This document shows, piece by piece, positions 11,432 to 21,827 of a stretch of 64,000 bases of DNA; position 1 is the stretch's first letter, and each line of letters begins with the position of its first letter. Both the position numbers and the translations under genes were made by a program. The DNA is from Melampsora larici-populina 98AG31 (Eukaryota; Basidiomycota; Pucciniomycetes; Pucciniales; Melampsoraceae). The stretch is from NCBI RefSeq assembly GCF_000204055.1, contig NW_006768825.1:200239-264238 (forward strand). The letters run 5' to 3'. The notes under the pieces were generated by a model, which saw only the letters and a program-made list of their open reading frames with translations, had not been told where the DNA came from and searched no databases.

Positions 11432-12335
11432 GAACAACCTGAAGGTAATGAAGATTGTTATAATATGATTGAGTTCAAGAGAGAAAAGGGAATTTTTCAA
11501 ACAGGATGATGAACCTTTCGAATAAAAAAATCAAACACGTTGTCATAACATTCAAATCAATCACAAGTGTATGAATCACAAAGCAACTACTAGCAATATT
11601 GATAAGCCACAAGATGATTGATATGTCAGTTTATAGTGCTATCAAACTGCTTCAATCTATTTCTGTGATTAAAATCTTTTTCGCTTGTACATCTTTTGTT
11701 GATCAGCCTTGCGTCATCAACTCACTACCGCCGTGTTTGGCTCGCCAACGTTTAGGACCCAAGATATTCATGCCAAACCTGGTGAACATGGTGGTGTTTG
11801 TCCCTTGTGGAAGATACTTACCTCGGCGCCTCTTGGGCAAGATGCTGATGAACTTGTGTTAAGACCCCATAAGACTTGTCCCCACGTAGAGGAGTTCGAG
11901 ACCCATACATTTGCGTAAGAAAGGGTAAATAACCATAAACAGTCAATGAAAATCCAGTGTTGACTTGATTGGGCGCCACCATGCATATGTCAGAAAGTCT
12001 CTTAATACCTCCACGCGCCCAAGCCTCTTAGTAATAACTTTTCTGAGTGTGCCATCCAATCAGTGCATCACGTTAGAATCATTTTGGAAGTCAAAATGAG
12101 ATCTCACGTCTCTCTTGCATCTCTCACTAGCTCGAGTCCTATCAGCTATAAGGCTCAAGAAGGAAGTCTTTCTGATCTGTAGTACATACGCACCCCAGAT
12201 CCCCCGCAAACTGGATAAGAGGAGCCTTTGGGTTCTCTGAGTATTCAAGGATCAAGTGTCAATCTTAGCTGAACTGATGAGCTAAATGAGAAGAAACTAT
12301 GGTTTGCATGCAATCTATCCTCATAGATATCACAG
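11432..12335. other. Intergenic stretch, no supported gene
   Basis: Only short frames on both strands (for example 11709-11918 plus and 11768-11986 minus), without splice-compatible neighbours or family motifs. It separates two convergent secretory genes and probably holds their 3' ends. Confidence 0.4.
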
Positions 12336-14537
12336 TCAGATGGGTAGTCCTAGTTTTCTACAGGCTTCAACAGTAGTCTTCCCGGATTTTTTCAATTTGT
12401 GGAATTCTGAGGCATAGATGGATTAGTTGATTTGTACTGTTTTATAAAAGATTTTTTTGGGTTACACACTCACCTGGTGTTGTGCAATCACATACGGGTA
12501 AGTTGGCTACACATTCAGCATTTGGATCACTTGGGAATGCCCTTTTAATAAGAAAAATAGGTTTCAAGGTGCAACATTGTAGCTTTAGTATTTTACCTTT
12601 CTTCGAAGTTGAAAATCTTGAAGAGAGAAGGCGATGGAAGAACAAATTACTCACAATTTGTTGTAAGGATCAGGGGCAAAAGTTCCATTGTAGGTTTGTT
12701 GACATGTCCACGATGATACAGTAAGGAATTCAGCCGTCAGACCGTATTTCATCGAAATTAGCCGACCGTTATGAATTGAATTGACAGATCTGTTTTCATC
12801 TGCTAGGATGATATTCATCATTCTTCAACATATTTGGGAAGGACTGTCATCAATCATTGCGACTTCCAAGGGAATGTGGAAAATTTGGACTGATAAGCTT
12901 ACACTCCATTCTCGTCACAATATGATATGCGGTCTACTTTGTGCCAAGCTCCGCCTAGACCACGATCCGTGCATTTGTCCTAGGAGAATCGATTTTCTCA
13001 ATATTGATTGAATTGTATTGTGAGAGCGAGAAATATTGTACGAAGAGCTGTTGACACACCTTTCCTCGGGTTATGAAAGCATTCTGAGGTATGTGTATTC
13101 AAATAAGTACAACTTGACGCAAGGATCCATCTGATATGACATCTGAAGGTGAGAATCTTACCATTGAGCGAAGGATCAAGACAACTGCTCGTGTGAGGAT
13201 GACCGTTTTCAAGCCTTGCTGTAATTCTGAAACCGTATGTTTGGATCGCAATTCCAAATCAACAAATTCACCGCCTTTGATTGCACCAAAGATACCTTGT
13301 TGAGAACTTAAAGGTGAATTCAATGTTTGATCTGAGTAATTAGTTAAACCTGAATGAAGTCTAGATTCCCAAATTGGGAAATAGTATGAGATTTCGTTCC
13401 ACTTGATTTAAATAAATGGCGAGATTTAGGTCATGATGAGTTTAATGGTTAGATATTATCAACGTGACAAGAGCTCATTTTCGGGACCGAATAAGAGCTG
13501 ATGCTAATTTGAGATCACATACATCGTAGCGAATGATCTCAGAGAGGCTGTCGTCGGTTGCTCTCATCCAAATGGAAGTAGCCACCAGTGAAGTTGCTAA
13601 TGCTGCAATAACTGCTCCGGCGTACTAGTCACATGGACATTCTTTCAGCATTATGGAAAATCAACATGGCTTATTTGTTGAAAAGTCTAAACTTACCAGT
13701 GTAAGGATCAATCCGGCCTATTCGGCGAGATCCAGGATTTTACAGAAAGTAAATCGTTTGGATAAATTTAAAGGTAAGAATATGCCGCTAGCTGAGAAAA
13801 CTTGTCCCGATGATAAGGTCACCTACAAAGGCAGCACCCAGGAAGCTGAAGATTAAAATCGATATTGCTTCCCTGTAAGAGGTGTCTTTAACTGCCCTAG
13901 GGAGGTCACTGCACATCAGTTCCTTGAAACAAAGATCAGATCAAATCAACAATAACTCACAGATCAACGATGAGCGAAGAGATCGCTTCTGATATTTTCA
14001 AAAAAAGGCTTATCAGTATGGATACTCGCAGAGTGTTTATGCAAGCAAAAAACCGAGGTGAGGGCTGACCTTGGACCATTGAGATTGCAAAGGCTGATGC
14101 TTGATACATGCTATTCATCCAAAAATTCCATTGTTGCACGGCGTAAAGGATTTCCCAATCAATTGGCTTAATCCCACTTTGGCAAAGTTGTCCGGCCAGG
14201 CATTCTTGACCAAGACCACATCGAAAGTTCAAAACTCCAATAGAATTAGTGAATTGCTAACGAAAACAAAAAGGAGAGAGCACTTGAGCACACATTCAAG
14301 ATTGATCGCGGGCGATCTAAAAATGTAGTCGCAAGTAGTAAGACCCACCGCAAAGCTCATCTCCTGACCACCAGGGTAGTTGAGCAAATAGTTGTCCACA
14401 TCTTGATTTTTCCATTCTCGCGTTGATATCCGGGTTTCATTGGTACATGCAGGCGCATATGTTTCTGGTCCACCTTGAGAAGCTATAATCGAAAAGGCAA
14501 GGAAAACGATTGTACAAAAGAGGGTAAAAAAGATCAT
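12336..14537 (-). CDS. Predicted secreted or membrane-associated cysteine-rich protein, 407 aa, 12 exons, unrecognised
   Basis: Exons in transcription order: 14349-14537, 14070-14256, 13961-13988, 13827-13908, 13697-13717, 13523-13624, 13162-13401, 13060-13083, 12903-12979, 12655-12789, 12474-12541 and 12336-12406. All phases agree and the sum is 408 codons. The chosen Met starts a signal-like segment (MIFFTLFCTIVFLAF); an in-frame Met at 14687 would add 50 residues in front. Domains seen: a Cys motif RCGLGQECLAGQLC (about residue 70), a long hydrophobic core spanning exons 4-6 (AISILIFSFLGAAF, then GLILTL, then AGAVIAALATSLVATSIW), a mid region with GIFGAIKGGEF, and a Cys-containing C-terminal third (DKCTDRG, YCDENG, WTCQQTYNG, VCDCTTPG). 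Three exons are tiny (28, 21 and 24 nt). It resembles uncharacterised secreted proteins of filamentous fungi; I assign no function. Confidence 0.75.
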
Positions 14538-15436
14538 CTTGAACGGTCTAGAGGATAAAGTTGGAAGTTGGACCAGATCCTCACCATTATGAGCCTGGAG
14601 GAAATGGAGTTCCTCTGAGGATCCCAAAATGGAATCGCATGTATAGTCTACTGTATCACTCTGCTTTGTCTCACTAAAACGATTCATTCAACGCTTCACG
14701 GTGCTGAGAGTGGGAGCACATGTGTCGAACAAACAAAACTTGTCGGATATTGGATGTCTAAAATCCGCAAAGGTATTTGAATACAAACTGTTTCAGGTGA
14801 TATTATCCGCGTGCTCACAAGCATGAATGGAATCGTTCGCCCTTGCCCGCGACATAGAACGCGACAGGTTTATTCATGTTGGCGAAAGATCGTGATTGTT
14901 GAAAGGCGATCAATGTCAGCCTACATGGTGCACCTTGTAGCAAAGGTTGCTGGGCATTTCTCAGCTGACCGACCCGGATGCCCCCAACAATCTGTAGTTC
15001 TTTTCCAGCGACTGGATGGGAGCTAGGGCAGCATCGACTCAAACGGCCTGGTGCCATTGAACTGATGGCAATGTCGACGAGGCCGTGAAGTGAAAGCGAA
15101 TCCCATCCATTCATGATGTGACGATGGCGGGTGTCTGGTGCCTTAGTCGGAGTCAGAGTGAGCTGAAATGAGGTGTAGGGTGTATAGATATCAACCGCAG
15201 ATGGAAGCTTTCATCCAGTCAGCTCTCGTCTTCAGCAGCCCGGGTTTGGTAAGTAGAAGCAGACCGTGATTTGTCATGAAGTACAGAGCCGAGAAATATC
15301 GACCGGTACGTACTAAAACACCGGAAACGGCTTAAACTAACTGGATTGAACCTCGTCCGCCATCTCTCGCTATTCATCCTGATCAGAGCCGGAGATTGTT
15401 AGCCATCTTCATACATCGAAAGTCATGCCTACTGGC
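14538..15436. other. Divergent intergenic region between two secretory genes
   Basis: No supported gene. The genes at 14537 (minus) and 15616 (plus) are transcribed away from each other, so their promoters lie here. Frames such as 14811-15026 and 14815-15114 overlap on opposite strands and lack motifs. Confidence 0.5.
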
Positions 15437-15442
15437 TATAAA
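15437..15442 (+). promoter_or_regulatory. Possible TATA box (TATAAA)
   Basis: TATAAATGG lies about 180 bp upstream of the ATG at 15616, followed by a pyrimidine-rich leader with several CA transcription-start-like contexts. Confidence 0.4.
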
Positions 15443-15615
15443 TGGAGCTTGTCATCTGACTTCCGTTAACTCACTATCCTATCCATCCCATTGAATAACT
15501 TTCGACGTACAACTTCATTGCCCCAGATCAGTAACTACCATATCTTGACTTTACATTTTGCACCTTCTACACTCTTCATCCCTACATTATCAATTCATCA
15601 TCAATCTACACCAGC

Positions 15616-16386
15616 ATGTATTTTTCATTCACACTAGCTCACATTTCAGTTTTCATTGCCTTGCCGTACACCTCCTGGGCAGCTCATATACCAGGACATG
15701 CCGACATGTTGCTCCAAAAACGCGGCGATGGTTATAAAATCCATGTGGCAAGAAGAGACATGCTGGCGTAAGTCTTTCAGAGGCTCATGATTTCTAGTTT
15801 GCAGTCATCTCAGTCATTTGATGCTAATTTTTGTTTTTTACTGTTGCAGCATGAATTGGATGGATCCAACCGACGATCCCTCACAACATACACACCTAAA
15901 ACGTAAGTACATTCACACCTTATGTATAGAGAAAGTTGAATTCAAAAAACAATGATAATATGCTGACTCCATCTCCCGGTTTCCTGTTGGCTCGAGCAGG
16001 TTCAGATGCATCCGAATCCGATGACCCATATGCTCCCGCTCAAATGAAAAGTGATGCCTTGACAACTTTGCTCTCTGGTGCACTCTCCACAATCCCTGGA
16101 CCAGACGAAAAACAAGATATGGAAGATAAAGACGATGACGGCAAAGTTGAGAATCATATACCAGGCTACAAGGCTGCAACAGAACCGTGAGTGTGAAACA
16201 TTGAGTTTGTTCATGAGTTTTTGAAGTTTCTGACGATTTTCAACAATTGCAAAAAAACCCTCTAGGTTGAATGATCAGATAATCGACGAGTGGTCCCAGC
16301 TCATAGGAGACTGTGACCATAATTCTTCCGTCGACCCAACGGCTACCTCGGCTTGCAAACATCCTCGGGATAAAGGTGATGCGTAA
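15616..16386 (+). CDS. Predicted secreted acidic protein, 170 aa, 4 exons, unrecognised
   Basis: Exons 15616-15767, 15850-15902, 16000-16186 and 16266-16386 join in phase to 171 codons ending in TAA. The N-terminus is a clear signal peptide (MYFSFTLAHISVFIALPYTSWA). The next about 50 residues contain dibasic pairs that could be Kex2-type processing sites: QKRGD, ARRDM and HLKRSD. The middle is Ser/Asp-rich and acidic (SDASESDD, DMEDKDDDGK), and the end has two Cys (GDCDH, SACKH). The dibasic sites before an acidic domain suggest a pro-region, which is inference. No family is recognised. It is the third member of the secretory run and points away from the 12-exon gene. Confidence 0.7.
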
Positions 16387-17200
16387 CCCTATTCTCTCAA
16401 ACAAACCTATCAAATCACTCCGGCAGTCGGTGTATCAGGGGTCAGGGACCTTTATTCCTTTTTTGGGGCTTATCTTTATTTTATTGATTTATTAAAAATG
16501 TCATGTTCCTGGTGAATCGTGAATGAAAAAAATGAGACTATGATTATGTGCCACATTCAAGAAAGTGATTGTTCTTGTGAACCCTTTTTAAAGTCTACGA
16601 CTCATCAAATACTAACTAGATATATCCTAGACGTGCCACTCATTCAGACCCAACACTTGCTTCAACGTGCAGTGGTTCTAACAAACTGTAAAGATACTTA
16701 TCGGTTCTTGGTAGCACTGTCACATGAGATACCATTCGAGATTGCATGTTTCGTTCGTATCATGTCGGCCGTCTAGACTTTGCACGTGTCCCAGGTTGAA
16801 AGAGCATAACAGTTGGACCCAAGCACACCAGAGCACACCGTGAGAAGCACCAAGAGTTTCTTCTACAAAAAGTCTGAAAAAGGCCTTGGCATATTTACGT
16901 ATTATACGCGTCAACTCATGACATTGTTGCTTCGTATATGTGCCCGCTTGGAATCAGAAAGCGCGTTCAGGTTTCTCAATAGCTCCAATGTATCAGTTAA
17001 ATATGAAAGATCTACGTAGTGGTCGACACACTCGACAATCCTGTTCCCATTTCTGCAAACCCAACTGCCGGGATTTGAGAGCGGAGACTCGAGATAGACA
17101 ATAGATAGCATTTTGGCACAGCTGACTAACATATCACACGTCTGACCTTTTCAATCAAAGTCGGTCAAGTTGGTCAGTGCCAAGAGGAGGGAAACGCGGG
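16387..17200. other. Intergenic stretch, no supported gene
   Basis: Short frames only (for example 16519-16776 plus); none has splice-compatible partners or motifs. Confidence 0.4.
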
Positions 17201-17248
17201 ATATAAGCAACGTCCGTTGTTCTCTTATACGTACTTGCGCGGATATAA
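17201..17248 (+). promoter_or_regulatory. Two TATA-like words (ATATAAG) upstream of the gene at 17397
   Basis: GGGATATAAGC at about 17199 and GCGGATATAAGC at about 17239 are two near-identical TATA-like words 40 bp apart and 150-200 bp before the start codon. Either could position transcription. Confidence 0.4.
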
Positions 17249-17396
17249 GCCGTCAATGAATGCTATATCAAATCCCATTCATCTTCATCTCAAACTTAAA
17301 GGCACTATTAAAGCACTTTTATCTTTCATAGTGTCATTTGACCATCTTCAAAGTAGGCTCTGGCTCAACTTTCTCACTTTACTTTTGTTCACTCAC

Positions 17397-18487
17397 ATGA
17401 AACTTGTCGCTATCCTCCTCATGATTGGTGAGCTGTTTTACGATTCAAATCTTTGGATTCACTTTCCTCAAGCTCGCTAATAAGACTTCTTTGATCTAGC
17501 GCACGTTTGGGCCTGGCCATCGTCAACAATGTAAGTCTCAATACCACTTATGTATTTTGGTTATTCCATTCTAACAATGAATCACATATAAATGGCCAGA
17601 TTGTCTACCATCTCATCGGCAATAGTTGGAGTCGACAAGTATGTTTATTATTCAAGTCCTCACTGAGTAGAATAACTCGAGGTGTTGAAGTTCATATTTT
17701 AACAACAGAAATAATGCGACTACCAAGTGCTGGGGTGGCTGTGACTCGGAAGTAAATACCGTTAGGTCGATTACAACTACTTGGTCAGATCACATTGGCT
17801 ACGGGGGGTTGATGCAAGACTTCCCCTCTGTTTGTCAAGGAATACAATCATTTTCTATTATCTGCGCCAATACGGTCATCGAATGGCAGAAAACCAACAA
17901 AAAGTTTCAAGTGATTCAAGTTGAGGTACACAGAATGGCAACCAGCTGTTTTGAACTTTTCCAACAATATAGCATCGGTTGTGGGACTTGTCAAAAGAGC
18001 AGGGCCTTTCAAGTTTGTCTTTGATCAAGTACCTTCTTCATTTCTCTTCGTAATCATAACTGATCTTGTTTAATTTGACTGAAGTTTCAGAGCGCTGTAC
18101 AAGGTTTCTTCATAGTAATGCAATCCATCATCTCAATCCTTGTTGAGCGGTATAACTCACACCTAGACCAATGTTTCTGTCAGTATTTCTTTCCATATCT
18201 GTCTATTTCTACTAGTCCACTGATGTAGCTTTTGTGCAGCCGAATTCGAGCTCATCTCGGCCTCTATCCATGCTATCACTGGCATTGCACATAGTCTGGA
18301 TATTGACCTTGGTAGTATCTTGATGAGTATCGGAATTGACCTCCTGCTTTTCGATTCGGTAAACATTGACCTTCGTGCCATACTCAACCTTCCTCTCTCT
18401 GGTCTATTCGGTGTTGTTGATGGTGTTGTCCACGGCCTCCTTGATGGCGGAAAGAGTCGTGCTGCTGAACTTCTTGTCCTTATGTGA
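17397..18487 (+). CDS. Predicted secreted cysteine-rich protein, 246 aa, 6 exons, unrecognised
   Basis: Exons 17397-17427, 17500-17530, 17600-17638, 17709-18012, 18091-18178 and 18240-18487 join in phase to 247 codons ending in TGA. The start is a signal peptide split over exons 1-2 (MKLVAILLMI then AHVWAWPSS). Eight cysteines lie in the middle (KCWGGCDS, SVCQG, IICAN, TSCFE, IGCGTC, DQCF), an even number that fits disulfide pairing. The C-terminal third has no Cys and is rich in Ile, Leu, Asp and Gly, in amphipathic repeats such as SLDIDLGSI and LLDGG. The exon 4 donor at 18013 (GTTTGT) is weaker than the others. No family is recognised. It is the last of the four secretory genes. Confidence 0.7.
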
Positions 18488-19153
18488 GATCATGTCTTGC
18501 ATACTTGGATACTTAAATCTCACTCCTACCCATCACATGAACAATTTTTATTACACTGTCATAGTTCAAGGCTTCCTGCCGTTATTTTACATTGTTAATT
18601 ACTATTATCCATTTCATCTCTACTTGGACTCTGTCGGACACTTTCACTCTGTTTTTTAATATGCATATCCACAAACAATATATAACATTTGCTTCTTGTA
18701 TACCCGGTCGATGATCGACCGATGACCGCATATTTGTCAGTTTGAAAATATCTTTCCAATTGAACAATCTGCTTGATTAGAGATAATTTAATAAAGTGCT
18801 GGTCTAATTGTTCTGATGAGGACTTGTCCCGTATTCTGTCTTGAGGAAGTAAATTGTCACAGAATGATGAAATGCCGAAGGGTGTATATAATGTGTTTCT
18901 GGTCTCGGAACAAAATACCAAACTGACCGCGATGTCTGAATAGATCATTTTCTGTCCCAGGCTACCATTCTAATTTAATTTTTCATTGCGACCATTTTTG
19001 CCTAACGAGTTCAATTTATACAAATTGGTATACTTGACCACTTCCATATCTTCATCTCCTTTGTAATGTACAAGACTCGATAATCTTTCATCGACACAAC
19101 AATTATATTCAATACAATGGTACCACACCGCTGGAGCCTACACTTCCATTCCA
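18488..19153. other. Convergent intergenic region
   Basis: This lies between the stop at 18487 (plus) and the IES2 stop at 19154 (minus). It is AT-rich, with only chance frames such as 18595-18948 minus. Probably two 3' untranslated regions. Confidence 0.45.
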
Positions 19154-20679
19154 TCAATTTACACGCACTCCATTCACAAGTTTCCAAGTCTTGGGTGGAG
19201 GCCGAGGAGGAGGATAAACTACGGAAGTATTGCCATCTGTAAGGATACCCTTGGGTAAAGCGATCTCCATCGGAAGACTAAGTTGTGCCACATAACTCCC
19301 AGATCGAATGCTGGAGGTATACCGTAGAAGGGTCGAAGGTCGAGGCGCTACTGGACTTGCAGCCGCTGGGGCCGCTGCTGCACCTTCCTCCGCATCCAAA
19401 GCTGCTCGAGAAGCTGCTGTGCGACCCGCCTTACCCACTTGTCCTTTCAACAGCCGGTTGATGGTTTCCGTTTTCTATTATGAAGACAGAAACACGACGC
19501 TCGTTGAGCATTCGGGTCTAGAGCCTGAACAATCAAATAGAGTTGATTACTGACCTCATCCTCCAACTTCTTTTCATTTTGATGTTTCCTTTTACGTGAT
19601 TTCTCTGCTTTTTTAATCGCTCGATCAGCTTCAGTTAACTCTTTCTTTTTCTTTGCATCAGCTATTCCCAACATAAAAAGAAAAACATCATCAATTTTCC
19701 TTGAATCATATCTAGGATTGTTTTCTTCTCTTGCGAACCAAAAACGTACTCATCGGTAAGGATTGTAGATCAGTAACCTGACTACCACATTCTTTTGCAC
19801 GCTGTCGTACGGTTAATTGTCCATGGTTTTGAGTCGAACCTTCATCTGATTCATCCCAAGCTTGATATAATCCACTTGGTGCTGCTGGCTCATCTTGTTC
19901 GCTAGAAGAAGCTGTAGCGTCACCGGCCAATTCGTCTTCTTCGTCTACATGTCAAAAGGAATGAATAAAATCAATATCCCTTGTATTGATGAGAGATCGG
20001 CGTATTATAAACAAGGTATAACGAAACACAAACCAGTATCCCTCTTTTTTGCTGATGCGCTTGCCTTTTTGCTCGAGCCTTTTGGACGTCCCTTCGTAGC
20101 TTTCGCAGGTTTTCGAGCATTTTTACGTTTATTATTCGATGTAGCCAAAGAGGGATCACCAGTTGAAGATGGTTCAGCAGGCACAGTTTGAGCCTTCGTA
20201 TTAGTTGGTTGACTACCAAGCTTGAGTTTGAGTACCAAAGGCTTCTTAATAGGAGGTGGTGATGGTTGTACTGAAGAAGAGTTTTCATCCAAGTCCATCT
20301 CTTCTCCACTATCCTCATTAGCATCGAGTGGAACAGGAACAGGCTTGATGTTGCGCGATCCTGATTCGACGTCAGCCTCTGAATCATCCAACTCCATGGC
20401 TTCTTCACCTTCATCAAAATCTTGATCATCTGAACCACCACCTTGAGATTCTTCCCCATCTTCATCTTCCTCTTCATAAATTCCATCTAATTCACCTTCT
20501 GCGTCCACGTCCTCGTCATCTGGTTCGCCATCTGCGTCGGCATCCGGATCATCGGGATTTTCAGACAGAGAGGAAATCGAAGAGCTATGCGGTCTAGATT
20601 TTGGTTCAGTTTCTTCATCTTCAGAATATAATATTGGCGGCGATGGATCTGATCCGACTGAACTTGAATGTGAGGCCAT
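19154..20679 (-). CDS. IES2: INO80 chromatin-remodelling complex subunit IES2/INO80B-like (PAPA-1 domain), 422 aa
   Basis: Exons 20034-20679, 19750-19944, 19555-19661 and 19154-19474 join in phase to 423 codons. The first about 215 residues are low-complexity, acidic and serine-rich (many D/E runs), followed by a basic Lys/Ala/Ser segment with KPAKATKGRPKGSSKK. The family signature is the conserved PAPA-1 block at about residues 258-325: LTVRQRAKE, then ELTEADRAIKKAEKSRKRK, then TINRLLKGQ, ending in an Ala-rich linker and a PRPSTLLRYTSS segment. IES2 in fungi belongs to the INO80 ATP-dependent nucleosome remodeller in the nucleus. The gene is convergent with the secreted-protein gene ending at 18487. 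Family call is firm; the acidic N-terminus is longer than in yeast. Confidence 0.85.
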
Positions 20680-21216
20680 TGAGATATTAAGCGTTGATGC
20701 CAGATGGTATCACTCTCCAACGCTACTGAGCGGTCTGAGTGAACCGAAACTAGGGGGCCGGATTCGTCGCTCATATGTCACGTGACATGTCACCTTGAAG
20801 TTCAGCCATGTCACCTGGCCGACGCCCTCAGGAATCAAGGTCCTACCCATATGGCCAGTATGCGACAAAATGGAATTAAGATTCCTCTCTGCAAGGTCAA
20901 AAGAAATGAGGGACAAGGACTTTGTGCGTATACCCACCCTTTGTTTTCTTGTCCACAAGCACGGTAATTGATCACCTTTTGCTTACACACTCACTAACTA
21001 CTGGTGGATACCCTGTGCATTGTCTCTTTCATCATTTTAAACCAAAAAAACCCACTCATCAACTGACAAAGAAACAAGCAGCCAAAAACTCGAGTGAAAA
21101 AATATCAATAATTAATTCAAATGTTCAAAATACCAAAAAGACAAAAACCAAAACCAAAAAAGAAAAAGAAGTAATGATATTGTTTGTTTTTTTATGTAGT
21201 AAACTTTATAAAAATA
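20680..21216. other. Intergenic sequence upstream of IES2, no gene seen
   Basis: It contains the IES2 promoter. The palindromic words CACGTGACATGTCACCTTG and ATGTCACCTGG near 20778-20820 are E-box-like. No open frame has support. Confidence 0.4.
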
Positions 21217-21617
21217 GGGGGTGTCAAGTTTGATTTTTTATAACAAAAAAAACTATGAAACGGCTAAGTTTTTATGTTATAACTCAAAAAAAACTTAGCC
21301 GTGGTTGTTTAATAACTGCTAAACCATGATTGAGGTTTTTTTACATTTTGGCCTCGATCATCCACCTGGTGAGGTGAAAACTGCTGGTAAAAGGATGCAA
21401 GGTTGTCCTTGCATCCACTATTAAGCCCACTGTGTCTCAGAGCGAATCGGTCAAGGCGAGCTCTTTGATCAAATGTTGTAAGCATAAATTGTTTACGTTT
21501 TACGCAAACGGGATACATAAATCCTCTCCCGTTTGCATAAAATTTGTGTAAATTTATGCTACAGCGGGAGAGAATTTTTACGGTAAAAACCGTAAAAAAA
21601 ACAAACTTGACACCCCC
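21217..21617. mobile_element. MITE with 16-bp perfect terminal inverted repeats and TA target duplication (Tc1/mariner type)
   Basis: The left end GGGGGTGTCAAGTTTG and the right end CAAACTTGACACCCCC are perfect inverted repeats, each flanked by TA (21215-21216 and 21618-21619). Inside are further hairpins: CGGCTAAGTTT pairs with AAACTTAGCCG (about 21260-21301), and GGATGCAAGG pairs with CCTTGCATCC (about 21393-21417). No coding capacity. Confidence 0.85.
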
Positions 21618-21827
21618 TAATTTCCTAAACAAAAAATCATAATAAGATATATTTAAACTCTCAAATGTATGTAAAACAAAAAACACACACACATGTATAA
21701 TTCAGTTATTTTATTTTTTTATTTTTTGTATAGTGTATATATAAAAAAAATCAAGTGAAACTAAAAAAAAACTTCATTGGGTTTCTTAAATTGCTTTTTT
21801 TTTTTCGAAAAAAATAATAATCATGCA

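Noticed and set aside
11709..11986. Opposing frames of about 70 codons, considered as exons of another secreted protein
   Set aside because: No signal peptide and no phase-compatible splice partners could be found.
14811..15114. Overlapping frames on both strands between two secretory genes
   Set aside because: No motifs; the interval is a divergent promoter region.
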